Origin: Rhizobium sp. BK376
GTDB lineage: Bacteria > Pseudomonadota > Alphaproteobacteria > Rhizobiales > Rhizobiaceae
Assembly: GCF_004341625.1 (NCBI RefSeq)
Contig: NZ_SLZG01000003.1
Coordinates: forward strand, 681,045 to 745,044
Length of the DNA: 64,000 nt
Direction of reading: 5' to 3'
In this document: positions 54,117-61,684 of the stretch, one piece after another
How positions within the stretch are numbered: position 1 is the stretch's first letter
Layout: each line of letters begins with the position of its first letter
Notes under the pieces: generated by a model
Told to the model about the DNA's origin: nothing
Seen by the model: only the letters and a program-made list of their open reading frames with translations
Databases searched by the model: none
Translations under genes and position numbers: made by a program

Positions 54117-55091
54117 TTATTCGCGAGGTGCTGCGGCGCGGCTCAGGCGGTCGTTGATCGCTTCCCCCAAACCTTCGTTCGGGATTGGGGAAAAGGCGAT
54201 CGTCTCGGCCCCGCTGGCATCGGCCTTCTTCATATAGTCGAAAAGATTGGCTGCCGCCTCGGCCAGATCGCCGCGGGGACTGAGATTGAGCACGGCCTTG
54301 GCGCGATCGGCGCCTTCTATCTCGGCCGCGCCAAACAGGATTAGGGCTTCGTCAGGATCGACCCCGGTAGCTTCAAGGCGAACCGCGGCACCGGGTGCAT
54401 AGTGAGACGCCAGCATGCCGGGCGCCTCGATGGCTGCCGACGCCTTGGCGGAGCGCAAAAGCCGCTGGCCGGCGACGCGTTCGATTTCCGAAGCCGCCAG
54501 CCCGCCCGGCCTGAGCAGCCGCAGCTTGCCGTCCTCGACCTTGACGATGGTTGATTCGACGCCGACAGCGCTCGCCCCGGCATCGAGGATGAGCTCAATC
54601 TTCTCGCCGAGATCCTCGTCGACATGGGCAGCGCTGGTGGCGCTGATCTGGCCTGATGTATTGGCGCTCGGTGCGGCGAGCGGTCTGCCGAAAGCTTGGA
54701 TGAGGTTGCCGGCAAAACCCTTGGGCACGCGGATGCCGACCGTATCGAGACCGGCCGTTGCCAGCGAGTGGATATTGCTGTCCGGCTTCAGTGGAACGAT
54801 GATGGTTAGCGGTCCCGGCCAGAAGGCTTCGGCAAGACGACGGGAGATGGGGTCGAATTCGGCATGCTGTTCCGCCATGGCGAGATCGGCCATATGGCAG
54901 ATCAGCGGATTGAAGCGCGGGCGGCCCTTGGTTTCATAGATGTGGGTAATGGCGACAGGATTGGTCGCGTCGGCAGCAAGTCCATAGACCGTCTCGGTCG
55001 GCATGCCGATCGGAAAGCCTTGCGCCAGCACTGCGCACGCTTCCTTTATCGCTGCATCGGGGCTTTTCAGGATGTCGATATGTCTTGCCAT
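54117..55091 (-). CDS. tsaC: L-threonylcarbamoyladenylate synthase (Sua5/YwlC type)
   Basis: There are 324 residues. The YrdC core includes GFPIGMPTETVYGLAADATN, IYETKGRPRFNPLICHM, FWPGPLTIIVPLK and APSANTSGQISATSAAHV. The C-terminal Sua5 domain (about 215-324) makes it the long two-domain form. It makes threonylcarbamoyl-AMP for the t6A37 modification of ANN-decoding tRNAs. It heads a leftward pair with the FAD oxidase. Confidence 0.94.
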   Translation of the reverse strand: MARHIDILKSPDAAIKEACAVLAQGFPIGMPTETVYGLAADATNPVAITHIYETKGRPRFNPLICHMADLAMAEQHAEFDPISRRLAEAFWPGPLTIIVPLKPDSNIHSLATAGLDTVGIRVPKGFAGNLIQAFGRPLAAPSANTSGQISATSAAHVDEDLGEKIELILDAGASAVGVESTIVKVEDGKLRLLRPGGLAASEIERVAGQRLLRSAKASAAIEAPGMLASHYAPGAAVRLEATGVDPDEALILFGAAEIEGADRAKAVLNLSPRGDLAEAAANLFDYMKKADASGAETIAFSPIPNEGLGEAINDRLSRAAAPRE

Positions 55092-55157
55092 GACCTGCCG
55101 TTTCCGTTCAGGCAGTCATTAGTCCGATCGCAATGGCCGATCAATCCGAAAGGCCGC

Positions 55158-55769
55158 TCAAAGTTGCCGGATGATTTCCCGAAGCTGCTCGTTTCGCGCG
55201 CCCAGCAGCAGGACGTTGCGGATAGCGACTTGCGGGTCGTGGGTGCGGAAAAGGACGCCGTTGCTGCGGATCGTGCGGTCGATCGTCAGCGACTTGTCTT
55301 GCGAGTCTTTGTTGGGCTGGACCGCAACCGCGAAATACATGCGCGACATCCTGAGGTCTATTTCCTCGAAGAAATTATCGTTCTCGCCGATCTTGGCAAA
55401 GAAGTTCGCGATGTAGAAGGCCCAGTTCACATGGTCGAACTTGGCAAATTGCGTCCGTGATGCCGTGACATGGCAGTAGCCGAGATGGGGACTGTCCGCC
55501 AGCGTGCGATGAAAGATCATCTTCGGAAACTGGATGGCGCGGTGAAAATTGTTCAGCCGGTCATGCGTCTTCTCGCCGGCTGCCTGCAGCTTCGCGGCCG
55601 TCCTCTCGGCAACCTCTTCATGAGTGAGATAGCGGCGCTCCTCGGAAAGCCAGTTGGCCTTGGTGCGAATGATGCGGCCCGTTCGGAGGAATTCGGAGTG
55701 TACCGTGGCGGGACGTTGCTGCTCGGCTTCGTACGGCTTGCGTGCATCGAAATATCTGAGCTTTGCCAT
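55158..55769 (-). CDS. Conserved protein of unknown function
   Basis: ATG 55769 (MAKLRYFDARKPYEAEQQ) gives 203 residues. No signal peptide or membrane segment is visible. It contains LGYCHVTASRTQFAKFDHVNWAFYIANFFAKIGENDNFFEEIDLRMSRMYF (seen in parts) and a basic C-terminus. The frame extends to 55787 with another ATG. It reads in the same direction as tsaC, 66 bases upstream of it. I recognise no characterised family. Confidence 0.72.
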   Translation of the reverse strand: MAKLRYFDARKPYEAEQQRPATVHSEFLRTGRIIRTKANWLSEERRYLTHEEVAERTAAKLQAAGEKTHDRLNNFHRAIQFPKMIFHRTLADSPHLGYCHVTASRTQFAKFDHVNWAFYIANFFAKIGENDNFFEEIDLRMSRMYFAVAVQPNKDSQDKSLTIDRTIRSNGVLFRTHDPQVAIRNVLLLGARNEQLREIIRQL

Positions 55770-56104
55770 GATCGTCACTCGCCGCAATTGGTATCTCTAT
55801 TCAGGATAGGGGCCTTGCCTTAACCCGGGCTTAAATCGGCTCGCGCGTCCTGCGTTGTTATTCGGGTCGGAAAGACCCGGTTTCCAGCGGCTGTCGCAAA
55901 CGCGATATGAAGCCTGGCGATACATGGGAAATCATTGTCCGGAATATCCGTGACCCGCCGAGCCTTCCATCTAATATCCTGATTGTGTTGCAATATATGC
56001 GGATGTGCAGCGGCAGGATCGCTTGCGTCGTCAATTTCGAAGTCGATGTCGCATTGCAGCCACGCGCCGCCACCGGCTGATGATTATATGGGACGAAATC
56101 TCAA
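55770..56104. other. Intergenic region upstream of the cobalamin riboswitch
   Basis: About 335 bases with short overlapping frames but no credible gene. It must hold the promoter of the riboswitch transcript, but no strong -35/-10 pair was identified. Confidence 0.4.
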
Positions 56105-56271
56105 GGTGCCGCCTGCTAGGGGAGGCGGAGAATTGGGAAGCCGGTCAAATTCCGGCGCTGCCCCCGCAACGGTGGTGGAGTGGATCGCGGCAATAAGGCC
56201 ACTGGGCGAAACGCCTGGGAAGGCGCCGCGAAGTTCCTACGGGAACGGCTCCTGAGCCCGGAAACCAGCCA
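56105..56271 (+). promoter_or_regulatory. Cobalamin (vitamin B12) riboswitch
   Basis: The conserved elements appear in order: GGTGCC at 56105, GGGAAGCCGGTCAAATTCCG, then the CCCCGCAAC core (56162-56170). Next come CCACTGGGCGAAACGCC and TGGGAAGG, and finally the B12 box GAGCCCGGAAACCAGCC (56254-56270). The aptamer is complete. It lies 128 bases before ATG 56399 of the Rieske oxygenase gene. Adenosylcobalamin binding would normally repress the genes downstream. Confidence 0.95.
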
Positions 56272-56310
56272 TTGGGAGCATGTTTTGACCTGAACTGGTC
56301 GCGGTGGGCG

Positions 56311-56392
56311 GCCGGAGGCAGTTTGGCACCGGCACGCAGCCGGCCGTCCAACCATGTCCTCCGTCTCCAGAGCGGCGAAAGCGCATGAGGAT
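56311..56392 (+). promoter_or_regulatory. Possible riboswitch expression platform
   Basis: TCCTCC (56357-56362) can pair with the ribosome-binding GAGGA (56387-56391) or with GGAGG (56314-56318) upstream. In addition CGGCCGG and CCGGCCG at about 56309-56346 form a long stem. No U-tract follows, so translational control by Shine-Dalgarno masking is more likely than termination. The pairing scheme is inferred by eye. Confidence 0.35.
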
Positions 56393-56398
56393 ATGACA

Positions 56399-57640
56399 AT
56401 GGATATTCGCAATACCGTTCTTCGGCAGCTGAAGAACCGCCGTGAAGGCTTCAGCCTGGAGCAGCCCTTCTACATCGACCAGGACTATTTCAAGCTCGAC
56501 ATGGAGCTGATCTATTATCGCGACTGGCTGTTCATCGGCCATGACTGCGAGATCCCGAAGGCCGGCAACTATTTCACGGTCCAGATCGGCGATTACCCCG
56601 TCGTCATCGTCCGCGGTCGCGACGGTCAGATCCGCGCGCTGCACAACAGCTGCCGCCACCGCGGCTCCCGCGTCTGCACGTCGGAGCGCGGCTCGTCGGC
56701 AAAGCTTGTCTGTCCCTACCATCAGTGGACCTACGAGCTCGACGGTTCGCTGCTCTTCGCCCGTCAGATGGCCGAGGATTTCGACAAGACCCAGTTCAAC
56801 CTCAAGCAGGTCCATTGCGAGAGCGTCGGCGGCTATATCTTCATCTGCCTGGCGCAGAACGCTCCTGACTTCGCCCCCGTCCGGGCCTCGATCGAGCCCT
56901 ATATGAAGCCGCATCGTCTCAGCGAGGCGAAGGTCGCCTTCCAGAGCACGATCATCGAAAAGGGCAACTGGAAGCTCGTCTGGGAAAACAACCGCGAATG
57001 CTATCATTGCGCCGGCAACCATCCGGAGCTCTGCCGCACCTTCCCGGAAGCACCGACCGTATCGGGCGTTCAGGGCGCGATGAGCGATCCTGTTATCGTC
57101 GCCCACTGGCAGCATTGCGAGGCCGCCGGCCTGCCGAGTGAATTCAGGCTCTCCGCAGACGGCCAGTACCGCACGACCCGCATGCCGCTGATCGAGGGTG
57201 CTGAAAGCTACACGATGAGCGGACAGCGCGCCGTCAAGCGCCAGCTGTCGGATGATGTCAGCCTCGGCGGCATCGGCACCATGCTGCTCTTCCACTATCC
57301 GACCACCTGGAACCACGTCCTCGGAGACCACGCGATCTCTTTCCGAGTCCTGCCGCTCAACGCCGAGGAAACGGCGGTCACAACCAAGTGGCTCGTCCAC
57401 AAGGATGCGGTCGAAGGCGTCGATTACGATCTTGAGGAACTGACCCACGTCTGGACCGAGACCAACGATCAGGACCGCCGCATCGTCGAGGAAAATGCCT
57501 TCGGCATCCATTCCCCGGCCTATGAGCCCGGTCCCTATTCGGAAATGCACGAAGGCGGCGTCATGCAGTTCGTCGAATGGTATTCGAACTTCATGATCAA
57601 TCGTCTCCAGGGCGATCAGAAACTGTCGGCGGTGGCGTGA
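56399..57640 (+). CDS. Rieske oxygenase alpha subunit, GbcA-like (quaternary-amine demethylase)
   Basis: ATG 56399, eight bases after GAGG, gives 413 residues; ATGs at 56393 and 56354 are alternatives with poorer sites. The Rieske [2Fe-2S] ligands are C85/H87 and C105/H108 (SCRHRGSRVC, CPYHQW). The mononuclear iron site uses H203 and H208 in ENNRECYHCAGNH, with Asp in TNDQDRR near 357-359. The whole chain resembles glycine betaine demethylase GbcA and stachydrine demethylase, including ENNRECYHC and TTKWLVHKDAVEGVDYD. The likely reaction is O2-dependent N-demethylation of a betaine, though the substrate is not proven. Preceded by a cobalamin riboswitch; the reductase gene follows at once. Confidence 0.9.
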   Translation: MDIRNTVLRQLKNRREGFSLEQPFYIDQDYFKLDMELIYYRDWLFIGHDCEIPKAGNYFTVQIGDYPVVIVRGRDGQIRALHNSCRHRGSRVCTSERGSSAKLVCPYHQWTYELDGSLLFARQMAEDFDKTQFNLKQVHCESVGGYIFICLAQNAPDFAPVRASIEPYMKPHRLSEAKVAFQSTIIEKGNWKLVWENNRECYHCAGNHPELCRTFPEAPTVSGVQGAMSDPVIVAHWQHCEAAGLPSEFRLSADGQYRTTRMPLIEGAESYTMSGQRAVKRQLSDDVSLGGIGTMLLFHYPTTWNHVLGDHAISFRVLPLNAEETAVTTKWLVHKDAVEGVDYDLEELTHVWTETNDQDRRIVEENAFGIHSPAYEPGPYSEMHEGGVMQFVEWYSNFMINRLQGDQKLSAVA

Positions 57641-57641
57641 G

Positions 57642-58733
57642 ATGAACATGGCGCTTTCGGTACGACACCAGCACCTGGACGAGATGAAGCCCTGGAGCGA
57701 CAGGCAGCATCTCCTTGAATGCCTGTCGGCAACGCCGGAGGCGCCAGACGTGATGACCTTCACGTTTCGCTCCGATAAGGACAACTGGTTTCGCTATCTG
57801 CCGGGCCAGTTCGTCACGCTTGAAATCCCGGTCGGACCGGAACAGTCGGTCATGCGCACCTATACGCTGTCCTCGACCCCATCGCGGCCCTTCTCGATCG
57901 CGGTCACGGTCAAGGCGCAGGCAAGCAGCATCGGCACGCGCTGGATGTTCGAGAACCTGAAGCCCGGCATGCGCATTCGCGCCTTCGGGCCGCTCGGCGA
58001 TTTCACCCATATCCGCCATCCCGGCGAAAAATACCTGCTGGTCTCGGCCGGATCCGGCATCACGCCGATGATGTCGATGACGCGCTATATGGCCGACACC
58101 GCGCCGATGTCCGACATCACCTTCATCAACTGTTCGCGCGGGCCATCGGAGATCATCTTCCGGTCGGAGCTGGAATATCTCGCCCGCTTCATGCCGAACC
58201 TCAACCTCGGCTTCATCGTCGAGGCCTGCGGGCGCACCGACCTGTGGTCCGGCCTCAAGGGCCGCATCGACAAGGCGAAGATCGCGCTGCTGGCGCCCGA
58301 TTTCATGGACCGCACGATCTTCTGCTGCGGCCCTGAGGTCTTCATGGACAGCGTCCGGTCCATGCTGGAAGCGCATGGTTTCGATATGGAACGCTACCAT
58401 CAGGAAAGCTTCCAGCCGGCTCAGGCCCCGACGCCGCTCGCCGAGGTCAGCGACGACGGCGCCGCGCAAGCTGCGACCTCCATCCGGTTCACCATGGCCG
58501 GCAAGGAGGTTTCCTGCCCGTCGGGCCAGACGATCCTTCAGGCAGCCCGCGGCGCCGGCGTGCGCATCGGAGCCGCCTGCGAATCCGGTCTCTGCGGCAC
58601 CTGCCGCGTGATGAAACTGTCCGGCGAGGTCGAGATGAACCACAATGGCGGCATCCTCGACGACGAAATCGACGAGGGTTATATCCTGGCCTGCTGCTCG
58701 CGCCCGAAGTCGAATGTCGAGATCGAGGCCTGA
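57642..58733 (+). CDS. Ferredoxin-NAD(P)H reductase partner, GbcB-like
   Basis: There are 363 residues. An FAD-binding domain (WFRYLPGQFVTLEIPVG, RTYTLSSTPS) is followed by an NAD(P)-binding domain (LLVSAGSGITPMMSMTRYM, IFCCGPEVFMDSV). The C-terminal plant-type [2Fe-2S] domain has C313, C318, C321 and a Cys near 351. It passes electrons from NAD(P)H to the Rieske oxygenase next to it. The genes are separated by one base, so they are translated together under the same riboswitch. Confidence 0.92.
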   Translation: MNMALSVRHQHLDEMKPWSDRQHLLECLSATPEAPDVMTFTFRSDKDNWFRYLPGQFVTLEIPVGPEQSVMRTYTLSSTPSRPFSIAVTVKAQASSIGTRWMFENLKPGMRIRAFGPLGDFTHIRHPGEKYLLVSAGSGITPMMSMTRYMADTAPMSDITFINCSRGPSEIIFRSELEYLARFMPNLNLGFIVEACGRTDLWSGLKGRIDKAKIALLAPDFMDRTIFCCGPEVFMDSVRSMLEAHGFDMERYHQESFQPAQAPTPLAEVSDDGAAQAATSIRFTMAGKEVSCPSGQTILQAARGAGVRIGAACESGLCGTCRVMKLSGEVEMNHNGGILDDEIDEGYILACCSRPKSNVEIEA

Positions 58734-58745
58734 GCGCTCGGTATT

Positions 58746-59744
58746 TCAGAAGTCCTGATAATTGAGTTCGTTGATCTCGGCTGGACGATGCACGGCCACG
58801 GCGGCCGTCAGGATCGGTTCCAGCGAGATCGGCGTCAGCGGCTGCGGCGAGTTGCAGGTCTCCGCCTTGGCGATGATCATCGGCGCGGGTTCCGGTTTCG
58901 CCGGCAGCAGATTGCCCTGCGGCCAGACCCTCGCAAGCTCCACCTTGTTCATCGGCGATACGTTCACATCGATATCGGTCAGCGTCCCCGCCACGCGGTA
59001 GGGACAGCTTTTCTCCGAGCAATTGTCTCCTGACGAGAACTGCCACATCGTGTAACCGTCCCAGTTTCCGAGCGGGAAGGTGCCGCTGATATCGGGCCGG
59101 TAGCGGGCATACCAGAGCGGAAGCCGCGAAAGGATCGGATAATCGTCCCGGTGGTCGGCGATATATCTGGCGACCACATTGTTGGTATAGAGGATCGGAT
59201 AGCGGCCGGTCCTCGTCTTGATATGGCCGACGAAGACCTGGGCATCGGCCAGCGACATGAACTCGCTGACGTCCAACCCGTCTATATCGAGTACCATCAG
59301 TTCGTCCGGTTTCGGGTCGGCATAGTCGAGGAAGTGATTGGCCTGGTCGACCGGATTGCCGGGCCGGCCGAGATGATAGGCGCCCCAGAGCAAACCGTTT
59401 GCCTTGGCGACCAGCCGGCGGGTCCGGAAAAGCTCGCGGCTGACCGCGTATTTGCGCCACATGGTCCGGCAGTGCGCCACCGTGTCGCCGCCGTGATCGC
59501 CGGTGCAGGAGAAGCTTTCGGGCAGTCCGTCGGAGGCTTTGGAGATGAAGGCCGCGATCCGCTTGTCCTTCAGCAGCTCGTCCCAGTCGATCGTATTCAG
59601 TTCATAGGCATCGACGATGATCGAATGTTGAGGGTCGCGCCAGGCTGCGCGTTCGGCGGCCCAAGTTTTGCCATTCGGGCCGACAACTGTCAAAGCCAGC
59701 AGGAAACTGCAAATCAGAATGCGAATCCGATAGTATCCCCTCAT
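58746..59744 (-). CDS. GH25-like lysozyme-fold protein, exported
   Basis: ATG 59744 gives 332 residues: an N-terminal basic segment and hydrophobic helix (RIRILICSFLLALTVVGP), then a GH25 barrel. Strand ends carry IIVDAYELNTIDW, FISKASDG, WGAYHLGRPGNPVDQANHFL, LMVLDIDGLD and GTLTDIDVNV. In active GH25 lysozymes the fourth-strand motif is Asp-x-Glu; here it is Asp-Ile-Asp, so activity may be altered. No Shine-Dalgarno precedes the ATG, and the frame stays open to 59870, so the start is uncertain. A CtrA-type box lies 23 bases upstream. Confidence 0.8.
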   Translation of the reverse strand: MRGYYRIRILICSFLLALTVVGPNGKTWAAERAAWRDPQHSIIVDAYELNTIDWDELLKDKRIAAFISKASDGLPESFSCTGDHGGDTVAHCRTMWRKYAVSRELFRTRRLVAKANGLLWGAYHLGRPGNPVDQANHFLDYADPKPDELMVLDIDGLDVSEFMSLADAQVFVGHIKTRTGRYPILYTNNVVARYIADHRDDYPILSRLPLWYARYRPDISGTFPLGNWDGYTMWQFSSGDNCSEKSCPYRVAGTLTDIDVNVSPMNKVELARVWPQGNLLPAKPEPAPMIIAKAETCNSPQPLTPISLEPILTAAVAVHRPAEINELNYQDF

Positions 59745-59766
59745 AGAACGATCGTAAGCAGTTGTG

Positions 59767-59782
59767 GTTAATGTCTGGTTAA
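59767..59782 (-). promoter_or_regulatory. CtrA-binding motif upstream of the GH25-like gene
   Basis: On the minus strand the sequence reads TTAA, CCAGACA, TTAAC, an exact match to the CtrA consensus TTAA-N7-TTAAC. CtrA is the master cell-cycle regulator of alphaproteobacteria. It lies in the divergent region with the BA14K gene and could act on either. Confidence 0.6.
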
Positions 59783-59920
59783 GATTCAAACCTTTACCAA
59801 TTGATGATGTGTGTTCGCTAACACCCGTTACGGAACCTTCCTCGCGCGCCCGCGTTGCCTTGTAGCACAAAATGACGCCGGGAATGAAAGCATAATCTTT
59901 AACAGGGAATGGAGATATAA

Positions 59921-60400
59921 ATGTTCAGTTTGAGTACGAAGGTCGCAACGCTTGCAATCTCGGCTGCAATTGCGCTGACGAGCTTCTCCCCGTCATTTGC
60001 GATGCCGGCTCCGGCTGCGCCTGCTGCTTCCCCGGCAGCCTCGACGTCGCCCGACGTTCAGCAGGTGCAGTGGCGTCACGGCTATGGCGGCTATTATGGT
60101 CGCGGCGGCTATTACCGTCGTGGCTGGTACGGCGGCTATCGCGGCTATCCTTACTATCGCGAGGGCTATCGCCGTTGGGATGATGGCTATTGGTATCCGC
60201 TCGCAGCCTTTGGCGCAGGCGCCATTATCGGCGGCGCTATTGCCAGCCAGCCGCGCTATGTGGAGCCGGCACCGTCCAACGGCATCAATCCGCGTCACTA
60301 TGAATGGTGCGCGAACCGTTACCGGTCCTATCGCGCGTTCGACAACACGTTCCAGCCGAACAATGGTCCGCGCCAGCAGTGCCTGTCGCCATACTATTGA
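59921..60400 (+). CDS. BA14K family protein
   Basis: There are 159 residues. Signal peptide ([20 protein letters not shown], cleavage after SFA), then an Ala/Pro-rich stretch and a Gly/Tyr/Arg-rich middle ([19 protein letters not shown]). A membrane-like [15 protein letters not shown] segment precedes the C-terminal BA14K motif [29 protein letters not shown] (seen in parts), whose two Cys are typical. In Brucella the BA14K antigen is immunoreactive and lectin-like. GGAGAT precedes the ATG. Terminator at 60430. Confidence 0.93.
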   Translation: MFSLSTKVATLAISAAIALTSFSPSFAMPAPAAPAASPAASTSPDVQQVQWRHGYGGYYGRGGYYRRGWYGGYRGYPYYREGYRRWDDGYWYPLAAFGAGAIIGGAIASQPRYVEPAPSNGINPRHYEWCANRYRSYRAFDNTFQPNNGPRQQCLSPYY

Positions 60401-60429
60401 TCCGGTCTGATCGGATGTAGAATTGCCAG

Positions 60430-60457
60430 CCGCCCGGGTCTCGTCCCGGGCGGTTTT
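60430..60457 (+). terminator. Rho-independent terminator after BA14K gene
   Basis: CCGCCCGGG and CCCGGGCGG form a perfect 9-bp stem with a 6-base loop and are followed by TTTT. Probably also helps stop the converging transporter gene. Confidence 0.88.
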
Positions 60458-60477
60458 GCATCGACCCTATACCGGTC

Positions 60478-61476
60478 TCAGAGAATCTTGACCTTCTTCA
60501 ACAGCCACCAGGCGAGCAGAAGAGAAATGATGATCAGGCCGATCGCATATTCCGTGCCGTTCGTTCCATTCGCGAAGGGCAGGGCCGAAGTGTTCATGCC
60601 GAAGAAGCCGGTCACCAACGTAGGCGGCAGCAGGAAGGCGGTCATGATCGACAGGATGTAGAGATGCCGGTTGGTCTCCGAGGAAAGCTTGGAGTCGATT
60701 TCTTCATGCAGCAGCCGCGCCCGCTCCTGCAGCGCATAGACATCCTGATCGACGGTTTCGAGCCTGCCGGTCAGTCGGCCGGCCACGTCATCGAAGCCTA
60801 GAGGCATTTCGTCATCGTCGGAGGCTGCCGCGCGCCTCATGAGCGAGAGAATTGTCCTGAGATGGCGATGCAGGCGCACCATGGTCCGGCGTACCGGCGC
60901 CAGCCGCCGGCGCTCGTCGCGCTCCGCGTTCTCGTAGACGAAGTCCTCGATGAGATTGAGTTCTTCCGTAATCTCGATGACCAGTGAAATCAGCGTCCGC
61001 TGGAACTCGATGACCAGCAGCTCGAAAATATCGAGCGGTCGCTGAAATTTGATCGGGTTCTTCTCGACTGTCGCCCGCGCCCGTTCGACACTGCGCAACG
61101 GCTGCAGCCTCGTCGTGATGATGAAGCGATCCGAAATGGCAAAGTGCAGCCAGCCGAGATTGCGCGTGTCCTGATCGAAGTCGCGCTGGAAATCGACCAG
61201 CGTGCCGAACACCATCTGCTCGTCGACGGTGATCGTTCCATGCGTTTCGTGGGTGGTCAGCGCCGTCCGCGCCGCTTCGGTCAAGCCTGGGAATTCATCT
61301 AGGAAGGCGCCGACGCGGGCGTCCACCAGGCTCAGATGCAGCCATATGAAGCTGCCATCGGAGCAAAGCTCCTCTCGCGCGGTCGTATCCGCAAGTCGCT
61401 CGAAAGCATTGGAGCCGACACCGAAGCGATAGGCCCATACGAAACCCGGTATTGTGGCAATGGATATCTGGTGCAT
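60478..61476 (-). CDS. ZntB/CorA-family cation transporter
   Basis: ATG 61476 gives 332 residues (a GTG two codons upstream is possible). It has a large cytoplasmic domain with long helices, two C-terminal membrane helices and the GFFGMNTSALPF signature between them. The start (FVWAYRFG, GSFIWLHLSLVDARV) and the tail KKVKIL are of the ZntB subgroup, which moves Zn2+ and perhaps other divalent cations. It differs substantially from the CorA at 5968-6945. Confidence 0.9.
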   Translation of the reverse strand: MHQISIATIPGFVWAYRFGVGSNAFERLADTTAREELCSDGSFIWLHLSLVDARVGAFLDEFPGLTEAARTALTTHETHGTITVDEQMVFGTLVDFQRDFDQDTRNLGWLHFAISDRFIITTRLQPLRSVERARATVEKNPIKFQRPLDIFELLVIEFQRTLISLVIEITEELNLIEDFVYENAERDERRRLAPVRRTMVRLHRHLRTILSLMRRAAASDDDEMPLGFDDVAGRLTGRLETVDQDVYALQERARLLHEEIDSKLSSETNRHLYILSIMTAFLLPPTLVTGFFGMNTSALPFANGTNGTEYAIGLIIISLLLAWWLLKKVKIL

Positions 61477-61684
61477 GGTCACTTCGGTCTGATCGTCAAC
61501 ATATTTGCGTACTCATTATTCATGACAATTGTTTGCGCAAGCGGTGAGTTGTGATCATTCGCACTCGAGATCCAAGTCTTCTGGAAAATTGACGTGTACG
61601 TAAAAATAAATTAGCCAATAGTGAAAGCATCTCGGCATGCCGGTGACGCGGCATGTCGGGGAGCGAGGCGCGGAGGAGGCAATG

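Noticed and set aside
56237..57784. 515-residue minus-strand open frame over the Rieske gene
   Set aside because: Shadow of the Rieske oxygenase, which has all iron ligands on the plus strand.
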